Below are positions 7,901 to 15,539 of a stretch of DNA of 39,186 nt, piece after piece (position 1 is the first letter of the stretch; every line of letters begins with the position of its first letter). Origin of the DNA: Clostridia bacterium (GTDB taxonomy: Bacteria > Bacillota > Clostridia > Christensenellales > Borkfalkiaceae); contig JAAUYT010000037.1 in NCBI GenBank assembly GCA_014804975.1, positions 1 to 39,186 on the forward strand. Direction: 5' to 3'. Under the pieces are notes generated by a model. The model saw only the letters and a list, made by a program, of their open reading frames with translations. It was not told where the DNA came from and searched no databases. The translations under genes were made by a program, and so were the position numbers.

Positions 7901-10421
7901 GGAGAAGAAGCGGACGGAGTTTCTTGCCCCCTTAAAGGAACTCTCAGCTGCCTGCGCCTTTGTATTCACCGAGTGGGCGCCCGAGCTCTTTTTCGACGGC
8001 TGCGTCCGCGCTGTAAGCGGCTGTGCGGAGCCTCTGTTTTCGGGTTATCTCTCGGCAATGGAGGAATTTTTCAAAGCGGAGGAGAGCTATCTCGTTGCCA
8101 CGGGAGCGAAGCGCGACCGCTTCAAAGGCGAGGATATTTTGGGGTACTTTTCCGCAAAGGCCGCCGCGCTCTTGGAGAACGCCGACCTACTCAGCGGGCG
8201 GTGCGCCTATAAAGCGGCGGAAGAGGAGCTTATAAACGGCGGAATGAAGTTTATCGGCGACGCGCTCGAAAGCGGCTCTCTCTCCCCCGACGACGCTCTG
8301 GGCGGGTTTGAAAAGAGTTTGATGGAGCATTTCCTCTCCGTGAATATTCCGCGCGATCTCTTTCTTTCGCGCATGACGAGTGCAAGCGTGGAGAGCGAAA
8401 AGGAAAAGTTTGCCCTTCTCTACGAAAAGCAAACGGCGTATGCAAGGCGGCGCTTGCGCGAAACCTTGATAAGCCGCCTGCCCGAGCGGGGAGAATTTCA
8501 GGAGGAGCTTTCCCTCCTGTTCCGTCTCGAAAAGGGGGCGCGGCGGGGGCGGCTGAGGACTCTGCTTTTGGAAGCGCCCAAACTCGTCAAACGCGTGTGT
8601 CCCTGTCTGTTACTCAGCCCCGACGCGGCGGCGCAGTACCTTGCGCCCAAGGCGGACGAATACGATCTCGTGATTTTCGACGAGGCCTCGCAGATGACGA
8701 CGGCGGAGGCGATCCCCGCCCTTGCGCGGGCAAAGCAGGCGGTCATAGTCGGCGACAACCGTCAGCTCCCGCCCACCTCCTTTTTCCGCACCTCCTTCTT
8801 CGGGGAGGAGGACGAGGAGGAATCTCTTGAAAGCGTTCTGGACGAGGCGATCGCGGCGGGCTTCGAAGAGCGGAGCTTGCTGTGGCACTACCGCAGCCGT
8901 CACGAAAGCCTGATCGCCTTTTCAAACGCCGCCTACTACGAGAACCGCCTCAACACCTTTCCCTCTCCCGTAGCTTCCGAGAGCAGAGTCAAGCTCAAAA
9001 AGGTCGGGGGCGTGTACGACAGGGGGAACACCAAGCGCAACAGGCGGGAAGCGGAAGCACTTGCGGAAGAGGTGATAAGAAGGCTCTTGGATCCCGTGCT
9101 TTCGCGGCAAAGCATCGGCGTCGTGACCTTTTCGAACGTACAGCGGGAGGAGATCGAAAGGATACTCACCCGCGAAATCGCGAAGCGCTCGCTTGAAGAA
9201 ATTGCCTACGGCGGCAGGGAGCCCCTCTTCGTGAAGAACCTCGAAAACGTGCAGGGGGACGAGCGGGACGTCATTCTCTTTTCGGTGTGCTACGGCTTCG
9301 ACAAAGAGGGAAGACTCTCCTATAACTTCGGCGCGCTCAACCGCGCGGGCGGGTGGCGGAGGCTCAACGTTGCGTGCTCCCGCGCCCGCGAAGAGATGCT
9401 CGTGTTCTCCTCGATTTCGGCGGGGGATATCGATCTCAACCGCACTTCGTCGAGGGGCGTTGCGGGGTTGAAAGCATTTTTGGAATTTGCGGAAAAGGGA
9501 CGCGCGGCACCTCTTCCCTTCGACGGTGCGAAAAGGCGGGGGATCGGAAAGTATCTTGCCGAGGAGCTCTCCGCCTACGGCTACGAGTGCCGCGCGGGCG
9601 TGGGAGCGAGCAATTTCAAAATCGAGGTCGCCGTGCTCGATCCCAAGGATAAGAACCGCTATATCCTCGGCATTCTCTCGGACGGAGCGGCGGAAAGCTC
9701 CGCTGCGGACGGGGCGGCGCTCCTTCCCGCGCTTCTCAAACGCGGGGGCTGGAATCTTATGACGGTGAGCGAGGTCTCCTATTTCAATAACCCCAAGCGG
9801 GAAATCAAGCGCATTAAAGACCGTCTGGACGAATTAACGGGTGCGAATCAGGAGAGCGGGCTCACGCGCTATATAAAGCCCTACCGCCACGTTCGGGACA
9901 CGGGCGGCAAGACGCTTGCGTTCGTCACGGACGGCAAGAACGATAACGAAATCAAAGAGCGGCTTTGTGAGATCGTCGCAAGGGAAGAGCCCATCTCCCG
10001 CGCCTTTTTGAAAAAGCGCTGTATGGAGAGCTTCGGGATCGTAAAGTGGGGACTTCACGCGGAGAGCCGCCTCGACGAGATCATCACCCGTTCCGCTTTC
10101 CCCTTCGAAAAGGTGGGAGGAGTAGAATACTTCTATAAGAATCCCAAATCTCTTTTGCCCGTCAAGTTCAGAATCGAGGGCAAGAACAAGCGCCGCAGTG
10201 CGGAAGAGGACTTTACCCCCTTCGAGACCGCCGCGCTCATCAAGGGCATTCTCGAAGAGAAGGTCACCCTCTACGACGACGAGCTCGCTTCCCTCGTGGC
10301 GGCGGAGTACGGGGTCAAGGAGACGGACGCGTTTTCCTCGTTCGTTTCGCGCACGCTCGCCTACGGAGAGGGGAAGGGAATGTTCCGCCGCTCCCTTTCG
10401 GGAAGAATTTCTCTTGCGTAA
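4965..10421 (+). CDS. Giant (1818 aa) DUF4011 / SF1 helicase / Vsr-like nuclease fold / DUF3320-type protein
   Basis: LLDFSSRNPLLDFKGKN (DUF4011-like), VLHGPPGTGKSQTITNMI (Walker A), YDLVIFDEASQM (Walker B), LPPTSFF, WHYRSRHESLIAFSN, ENVQGDERDVILFS, LNVACSRAREEMLVFSS; C-terminal YILGILSDG and DUF3320-like tail. Confidence 0.9.
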   Translation: MTELTEKEKGKISFHTAIPRYAGYCDCFLSTKIQFRLENQNDRSVLLKVRGGESELFLPFEKEAEVGFESAVSLNADKVFSPRFLAENETIRNFTFHADLFCGDEKITSKEAEITALPFDYWEGLFGVPEKVSCFVRPRAFQTARVVKEVKHRLLRCGVRDFCGYENADKSEVKKAVAAFFSAVKEMGFTKSGGFDLSYPSLASPPAVTSARKTDAFRLALFTAACMERAGLHAVLALSKNKVGVGAWLFDSCFLESSFDDLKTVERYLRDDHLAFFNAEDLFTESVAEASDSEERFLRELKADAFDCFVDIARCRTAGFVPCPARGEVGCGLYGESEENTPKVGKAFARQGKEKLWERGLLDFSSRNPLLDFKGKNALQVLAPDADILMKYLSKDGLKLTGGGKVDCGRELLDEVKDGVLRTALSPRETEAVAGKLRRRNREAVEETGAKILFLACGFLKFGAREERKCAPVVLLPVELSRAKGKEGYALTSSGEYFVNLTLVEYLKQEYEINLRGIENSALSVKEILNVFRKETSSMAGWEVSGELYLSTFFFQRFLMWNDLKEHFQEFNKNRAVRALYFGKSQELSAQESEPEAEDMSLPLPSDASQRKALALSKSGKSFVLHGPPGTGKSQTITNMIALALEKGKTVLFVAEKKAAIDVVKRRLDEIGIGDFCLELGSKTDCGEAFKQLDKTLRLKGKSNEEDFAITEEYKRAQKELAAMQNALHEKRKLSLSVHEAITKFFERKSYPDILKMGGDFYESLDEVKFIKARELILSAAAAAKECGGVFNSPFENFNLKEYSPAVRDRAVFAGRALLGEAAHFKCFLSLVLDFFKQKISSFTEERANALAKVLSGLLSGKYRAYFEGVTAEEFSAFRSANLRLDSCLAFYEKHFKILLNLEEEFTALEEFLKSGGDYKLNRTALSLRKRLERVALRPLSEKDIPKYIEAAVGVFSARKQIAASPLAKSFIDRGGRISEKKRTEFLAPLKELSAACAFVFTEWAPELFFDGCVRAVSGCAEPLFSGYLSAMEEFFKAEESYLVATGAKRDRFKGEDILGYFSAKAAALLENADLLSGRCAYKAAEEELINGGMKFIGDALESGSLSPDDALGGFEKSLMEHFLSVNIPRDLFLSRMTSASVESEKEKFALLYEKQTAYARRRLRETLISRLPERGEFQEELSLLFRLEKGARRGRLRTLLLEAPKLVKRVCPCLLLSPDAAAQYLAPKADEYDLVIFDEASQMTTAEAIPALARAKQAVIVGDNRQLPPTSFFRTSFFGEEDEEESLESVLDEAIAAGFEERSLLWHYRSRHESLIAFSNAAYYENRLNTFPSPVASESRVKLKKVGGVYDRGNTKRNRREAEALAEEVIRRLLDPVLSRQSIGVVTFSNVQREEIERILTREIAKRSLEEIAYGGREPLFVKNLENVQGDERDVILFSVCYGFDKEGRLSYNFGALNRAGGWRRLNVACSRAREEMLVFSSISAGDIDLNRTSSRGVAGLKAFLEFAEKGRAAPLPFDGAKRRGIGKYLAEELSAYGYECRAGVGASNFKIEVAVLDPKDKNRYILGILSDGAAESSAADGAALLPALLKRGGWNLMTVSEVSYFNNPKREIKRIKDRLDELTGANQESGLTRYIKPYRHVRDTGGKTLAFVTDGKNDNEIKERLCEIVAREEPISRAFLKKRCMESFGIVKWGLHAESRLDEIITRSAFPFEKVGGVEYFYKNPKSLLPVKFRIEGKNKRRSAEEDFTPFETAALIKGILEEKVTLYDDELASLVAAEYGVKETDAFSSFVSRTLAYGEGKGMFRRSLSGRISLA

Positions 10422-10434
10422 GAGCCGTAAAGTA

Positions 10435-10463
10435 TTGCAAAGAGAGTGAATAAATGTTATAAT
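10435..10463 (+). promoter_or_regulatory. Promoter for holA
   Basis: TTGCAA 10435-10440, 17-bp spacer, TATAAT 10458-10463. Confidence 0.6.
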
Positions 10464-10469
10464 AACGGC

Positions 10470-11465
10470 ATGAAATTCACGCAGCTTTCAAAATCGTTAC
10501 AACAAGCCGTCGATCCCGCATATCTTATCGAGGGGGAAGAGGCGTATTTTCGCGACGCGGCGGTAAAGGCTATCACGGAAGCGGTGAATATCACGCAGCC
10601 CCTTTTGAATAACGTAAGATACGAGGGGGAATCGCTCAAAGGCGACAGACTCTTGTCCTTCCGCGACGAGCTCTATACGATGCCCTTTTTCGACGAAAAG
10701 CGTATCGTTCGGGTGTACGGGTTTTTCCCCACCGAGCGGGAATGGGAGAGCGTGCTTGCGCCTTACTTTGAAAACCCCTGTTCTTCGACGGTGCTTTTAA
10801 TCGTGAACGAGGGAAAAAAGGCGAATACCGCGGAGCTCAAAAAGAAGAAAGGTCTGACCTTCGTAGACTGTTCCCGTGAGGACGAGGAGACGCTTTCGCG
10901 CTGGCTCTTTGCGCTCATGCGCCGCAAGGGGCTCGTGCCTGACGCGGATGCCTGCGCGCTCATGGTGCGCTTCTGTGCCCGCGACGCAAGCCGCATGAAG
11001 GCGGAGACGGATAAGTTCGTCTCCCTTCTCGGCGAGGGCGGAGAGGTGACGCGGGAGCATATCGAGGAATACGTTTCGAAGGACGCGGAATATAAAATTT
11101 ACGAAATGACGCAGGCGGCTTCCCGCGGGAACTTTGCAAAGTTTCAGGAGATCGCGGACGATCTCATGAAGAAGGGTTTCGACGAGCACGCACTTTTATC
11201 TTCGCTCACCTCGCACTTCGAAACGCTGACTGCGGTATCGGGCATGAAGGGGAGCGACGAGGAGATCGCAAAGGCGCTTTCGCAGAACGCCTACGCCGTG
11301 AAAAAGAACAGAGAGGCGGCGCGGCGTTTGGGAAGGGAACGCGTGAAGGAGCTTTACGAAGAGCTGTACGCTCTCTCTTCGGGTGCAAAGGGCGGCAAGT
11401 ATTCCAAACAGGGAGCGCTCTTTTTAGCGGTTGCGAAAATTTTTTTCGGCGGGGCGGAAAAATAA
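10470..11465 (+). CDS. holA: DNA polymerase III subunit delta
   Basis: MKFTQLSKSLQQAVDPAYLIEGEEAYFRDAAVKAI…; internal ATG preferred over the GTG at 10446, which lies inside the promoter. Confidence 0.88.
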   Translation: MKFTQLSKSLQQAVDPAYLIEGEEAYFRDAAVKAITEAVNITQPLLNNVRYEGESLKGDRLLSFRDELYTMPFFDEKRIVRVYGFFPTEREWESVLAPYFENPCSSTVLLIVNEGKKANTAELKKKKGLTFVDCSREDEETLSRWLFALMRRKGLVPDADACALMVRFCARDASRMKAETDKFVSLLGEGGEVTREHIEEYVSKDAEYKIYEMTQAASRGNFAKFQEIADDLMKKGFDEHALLSSLTSHFETLTAVSGMKGSDEEIAKALSQNAYAVKKNREAARRLGRERVKELYEELYALSSGAKGGKYSKQGALFLAVAKIFFGGAEK

Positions 11466-11512
11466 ATTGATTTTTCGGGTAAATCCGCTATAATAAGAAC
11501 GAGAGGAAGAAT

Positions 11513-12349
11513 ATGTTAGATTTAACGTTGATAAAAGCAAGCGAGGTTTGGCAGAACATTGCCAAAGTGTTTACGCAGTTTCACTGGACGTTCATTTTCG
11601 AATTTCTCGTTCTGGCGTTTATGATCTACTGGGTTTTCAAGACCCTGTACGAGAGTAATTCGGGTCGGCTTATATTCGTCTACGTCTTTTTGCTCGTGTC
11701 TGTCGGGATCGTGGCGCTCTTCCAAGACGAATTTACCGCAAGCGGATTCCTGATATTCATTACGCTCGTTTCGGCGTTCTTCCTGCTGCTCTTCAATATC
11801 GAGCTCAAACGCGTTATTTATAAGGGCTCGCGCGGTCAGTCGCGTGAAAAGGTTTCGTCCGTAAAAAAATCGGGTGCGGAATTCCATGCGGACGAGTGTA
11901 TTTCGGGAATCGTTAAGGCGGTACAGAATCTTTCCAAGAACAATACCGGTGCGCTGATCGTGCTCTCGAACGGTAACCTTCCCCGCGAGATCGTAGAGAG
12001 CGGCGTCGGTCTGAACGCGAAAATTTCCAACCAGCTCATCGAGGGTATCTTTATCAATAAAGCGCCCCTGCACGACGGCGCGATGATCATCTTCGGCGAC
12101 AAGATACAATCGGCAGGGTGCTTTTTGCCGCTGACGCAGAAGGACTTTCCCAAGGACTTTGGCACGCGCCACCGCGCGGGCATCGGCGTTACGGAGGTCG
12201 CGGACGTTTCCACGATCATCGTATCGGAGGAGACGGGAATCGTTTCCGTCGTCCGCCGCGGAGAAATCACCCGCTACGTCGATTCGGAAACGTTAAAGAA
12301 GTTCCTGCGCGAGTACTATTGGAAAGAATTCAACACCGAGAAGAAGTAA
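11513..12349 (+). CDS. cdaA: Membrane diadenylate cyclase CdaA/DacA
   Basis: N-terminal TM helices; LHDGAMIIFGDKI and FGTRHRAGIGVTEVADVSTIIVSEETG motifs of the DAC domain. Confidence 0.95.
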   Translation: MLDLTLIKASEVWQNIAKVFTQFHWTFIFEFLVLAFMIYWVFKTLYESNSGRLIFVYVFLLVSVGIVALFQDEFTASGFLIFITLVSAFFLLLFNIELKRVIYKGSRGQSREKVSSVKKSGAEFHADECISGIVKAVQNLSKNNTGALIVLSNGNLPREIVESGVGLNAKISNQLIEGIFINKAPLHDGAMIIFGDKIQSAGCFLPLTQKDFPKDFGTRHRAGIGVTEVADVSTIIVSEETGIVSVVRRGEITRYVDSETLKKFLREYYWKEFNTEKK

Positions 12350-12362
12350 GGAGAGCAGAGAA

Positions 12363-12476
12363 ATGAAATTCAAAGAATTTTTGAAAAACTTATTCACGAA
12401 AAATATCGTGTTGAAGCTGTGCGCCATCGGGTTTGCGTTTATCCTTACCATAGTTCTGGGCGCGGCAATGGTATGA
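12363..12476 (+). CDS. 37-aa protein resembling only the N-terminal TM segment of CdaR/YbbR (MKFKEFLKNLFTKNIVLKLCAIGFAFILTIVLGAAMV)
   Basis: Immediately after cdaA with GGAGAG SD; stop TGA overlaps the next ATG (ATGA at 12473-12476). Confidence 0.6.
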   Translation: MKFKEFLKNLFTKNIVLKLCAIGFAFILTIVLGAAMV

Positions 12477-13624
12477 AGAATTGCTTTTATATCCCGCGAC
12501 TTTTGATTCCTTCGAAGGAGCGGACAAATTGGAGTGTGATCGCTTGCGATCGCTTTAAGAATGAGCGCAGTTATTGGGAAAGCGAAACCGCAGCGCGCGG
12601 CGCAAACCCTTCCGCGCTCAATTTAATTCTGCCCGAAGTTCAGCTCGGCGAGAACGACGAAGAGGAATTTGCCCGTATGCGCGAAGAGGCGTACGCCGCG
12701 CTCGAAAACGATTACCTCGAAAAGCTGTTGCGCGGCTGGGTTTTAACGGAGCGGAAAACTTCTTCCTATACGCGGTACGGAATCGTAGGCGCGATCGATT
12801 TGGAATGCTTCTCCTACGGGGGCGGCGACGGGCAGGTGCGCTCTTTGCAGGGTGCGGACGACGAGCTCGTTCGCGCCTATCTGAAACAGCGGGAAAACGC
12901 TCCCATCGAGATGCCGCATATCATGATATTGTACGACGATCCCAAGGACAGAGCGGTTAGCGCTCTTTTCAAAGAGGACCTCGAAAAGCTGTACGATTAT
13001 AAAATCACGGGCGGCTCTTTGAAGGGGTATTTCCTTTCCGAAGAGATTGCCGAGGAAACGGCGGAGCGCATTTTATCGCGCGTGCAGAACCTGTACGTTA
13101 TAGAGGGCGTCGCTGCGGCGGAGGCAGCCAAAGTGTTCTGGCAGAAGGTCAAGGCGGGCATTACGAAAGGGGAGATGGGACGGCACCCCGCGCGCTTCCT
13201 GCTTGCGGAGTTCGTGAATCTGAGCGATGACGCAGTCGATATTCAACCGGTGCACAGGCTCGTGAAGGAGACGGAAAAAGAGGCGTTTTGCGATTTCTTC
13301 TCCAAAAAATTCAAGTGCGAAAAGAAAGGCTCTCTCCTCGTGCCGAAGATCGCTTTTTCGAAAGAGAATATTCAGGCGGTAGACGAAGCGATCGCCGAGT
13401 TTTTGAAGGCGGACGGCGGAAAGGTTGCGTGCGTTCACGGCGAGGAACGGCTTAAAAAGTTTGCGGAAGAAGAGGGCTCTGCGGGCGTTCTAATGCCCCG
13501 CCCCAAAAAAGAAAGTCTTTTAAAAGAGATAGGGGAAGGACTCCTTCCCGCCAATTCTTTGTGCGTGGGCGGCGCGGAGGGCGCGCGTTATTACGTGGAG
13601 GCAAGGGAAATCAGCTATGATTAA
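12473..13624 (+). CDS. DUF1015 family protein
   Basis: MKNCFYIPRLLIPSKERTNWSVIACDRFKNERSYW…PSALNLILPEV; start moved to the ATG at 12473. Confidence 0.85.
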   Translation: MKNCFYIPRLLIPSKERTNWSVIACDRFKNERSYWESETAARGANPSALNLILPEVQLGENDEEEFARMREEAYAALENDYLEKLLRGWVLTERKTSSYTRYGIVGAIDLECFSYGGGDGQVRSLQGADDELVRAYLKQRENAPIEMPHIMILYDDPKDRAVSALFKEDLEKLYDYKITGGSLKGYFLSEEIAEETAERILSRVQNLYVIEGVAAAEAAKVFWQKVKAGITKGEMGRHPARFLLAEFVNLSDDAVDIQPVHRLVKETEKEAFCDFFSKKFKCEKKGSLLVPKIAFSKENIQAVDEAIAEFLKADGGKVACVHGEERLKKFAEEEGSAGVLMPRPKKESLLKEIGEGLLPANSLCVGGAEGARYYVEAREISYD

Positions 13625-14936
13625 GGTTTGTAAGTTCGGCGGCACTTCCATGTCGGACGGTATGAATTTCCGCCGCGTTGCGGATATTATGGACAGCGAT
13701 CCCGACCGTCGTTTTTTGGTGGTTTCCGCGCCCGGCAAGCGGTTCGGCAACGACAGCAAGGTGACCGATTTACTGTACGACGCGCACGCCGCACTCGAAG
13801 CGGGCGGAGATTTTCACGCGGCGTTTACGAAGGTGCGCGACCGCTTCTTGGGGATCGTGCGCGAAATCGGACTCAGTTTCGATATAAATTCCATACTCGA
13901 CGAGTGCGAACGGGAGATCGAAGCGGAGAAGAGCCGCGACTTCACGGCTTCCCGCGGAGAGTATCTCTCGGCGCGCGTCATGGCGCAGCTTTTGAACGTG
14001 CCTTTTATCGACGCAAGGGACGTGGTCAGGTTTTTCGAGGACGGCAGACTGAACGATAAGGAGACCTTCGCTCTTGTAAAAGAGGCGATCAAGGGTAAGA
14101 AGCGCGCCGTCGTTTCGGGCTTTTACGGTGCGTATCCGAACGGGAAGGTCAAGACCTTTTCACGCGGCGGGAGCGACGTTTCGGGCGCGATCGTAGCGCG
14201 CGCTGCGGGCGCTGACTTATACGAGAACTGGACGGACGTGAGCGGTTTCCTTGCCTGCGATCCCAGAATCGTCGAAAATCCCGCGCGTATTCCCGCGCTC
14301 TCCTATCAGGAGCTTCGCGAGCTTTCTTACATGGGTGCGAACGTTTTACATAGCGAAGCCATTTTCCCCGTGCGCGAAGCGAATATTCCCATACGCATAA
14401 AGAATACCTTCCGTCCCGACGACGAGGGCACAGATATTCTTCCCGTAGAGAAGTATCATTTCACGGGCAAGACGGTCACGGGCATTGCGGGGAAGAGGCA
14501 CTTTACCGTTATCTATCTTGAAAAGTCGCTCATGAATGCGGAAATCGGCTTTACGCAGCGCGTGCTTTCCGTGCTCTTGGAGTACGGCATTTCCTTTGAA
14601 CATATTCCGTCCGGAATCGATACGATGTCGCTTATCATCGACAGCTCGCTTTTGGGCGGCGGCGTTCTGGATAAGCTCTGCGCCGATATCAAAGAGGCGG
14701 TTCAGCCCGACCATCTGCGCGTGTTCGACGATATCGCACTTCTTGCGGTCGTGGGTCACGGCATGAGCAGGAACGTGGGTACGAGCGCAAGGCTCTTTTC
14801 GGCGATCGCGGCTTCGGGCGTGAACGTGAGAATGATCGATCAGGGCTCTTCGGAGCTGAATATCATCGTAGGGGTGGACGGCGGGGACTACGAACGCACC
14901 CTCCGCGCAGTTTACCGCGAATTCTTCGAAGAATAA
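13617..14936 (+). CDS. lysC: Aspartate kinase with C-terminal ACT domains
   Basis: KVCKFGGTSMSDG N-terminus, FSRGGSDVSGAIVARAAGADLYENWTDVSGFLACDPRIV. Confidence 0.93.
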   Translation: MIKVCKFGGTSMSDGMNFRRVADIMDSDPDRRFLVVSAPGKRFGNDSKVTDLLYDAHAALEAGGDFHAAFTKVRDRFLGIVREIGLSFDINSILDECEREIEAEKSRDFTASRGEYLSARVMAQLLNVPFIDARDVVRFFEDGRLNDKETFALVKEAIKGKKRAVVSGFYGAYPNGKVKTFSRGGSDVSGAIVARAAGADLYENWTDVSGFLACDPRIVENPARIPALSYQELRELSYMGANVLHSEAIFPVREANIPIRIKNTFRPDDEGTDILPVEKYHFTGKTVTGIAGKRHFTVIYLEKSLMNAEIGFTQRVLSVLLEYGISFEHIPSGIDTMSLIIDSSLLGGGVLDKLCADIKEAVQPDHLRVFDDIALLAVVGHGMSRNVGTSARLFSAIAASGVNVRMIDQGSSELNIIVGVDGGDYERTLRAVYREFFEE

Positions 14937-14950
14937 ACAGCGTATTAAAA

Positions 14951-14976
14951 AAACCACCCGTGAAGGGTGGTTTTTT
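14951..14976. terminator. Bidirectional intrinsic terminator
   Basis: AAACCACCC-GTGAA-GGGTGGTTTTTT between convergent genes. Confidence 0.85.
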
Positions 14977-14977
14977 A

Positions 14978-15175
14978 TTATGCTCTTTGTGCCGTGATTT
15001 TGAATTTTTGTCCGTTCGGTAAGCGGTAAAAAATTGCGCGTCCGTCGAAGGAAATTTCCCCGATAAAATATTCTTTTAAAAAGGGCAGAATTTCACAAAG
15101 CAAGCTTTCCGCTTCGATAGGGGGTTCCTCTTTTAATAACAGTTCGTCGTCAGTTCTACAAATAGTGCATTCCAT
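14978..15175 (-). CDS. 65-aa small protein of unknown function
   Basis: ORF with TAGGAGGAAATTTT SD and TTGCGC-N17-TATAAT promoter on the minus strand. Confidence 0.65.
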   Translation of the reverse strand: MECTICRTDDELLLKEEPPIEAESLLCEILPFLKEYFIGEISFDGRAIFYRLPNGQKFKITAQRA

Positions 15176-15207
15176 AAAATTTCCTCCTAAGCGTTTTTCT
15201 ATCCGCG

Positions 15208-15330
15208 TCGCGAATAAGTGTACTTATATTATAACTTTTGTCGAATTTTAGCGCAAGTAAATGATTTCTCTTCTAGGGGGGTTATTTTGTAGAATAAAAA
15301 CTACTTTTGTCGAATTATGTCGAATGATAA
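15208..15330. promoter_or_regulatory. Intergenic regulatory region with three TGTCGAAT (0A-box-like) sites and a dyad
   Basis: TGTCGAAT at 15239, 15308 and 15318; 14-bp ACTTTTGTCGAATT occurs twice; ATAAGT-GT-ACTTAT at ~15214-15227. Confidence 0.6.
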
Positions 15331-15539
15331 AAAAGAGAGGGAAATTTTATCTAAGAAAAAATCCAAAAACCGACAAAAAAACCACCCCAACGACTGGTTG
15401 TTCATTTTGCATAAAAATGAAAATATACAAAATTTTTAACGGTTTAGCAATATTTATTCATAATAGCCGTAAAAAACAGTTGTAATATTTGTTTGGTTTA
15501 TGTTAAAATGCATAAATAAAAAACGTAGCGAGGTTATGT

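Noticed and set aside
9600-10058. Calling the giant helicase part of a multi-gene defence island
   Set aside because: Neighbours are yraN/rnhB and holA/cdaA; no restriction, toxin or mobile genes adjacent.
15261-15485. 74-aa ORF upstream of the large lipoprotein
   Set aside because: No convincing SD and AT-rich low-information sequence; overlaps the proposed 0A-like sites.
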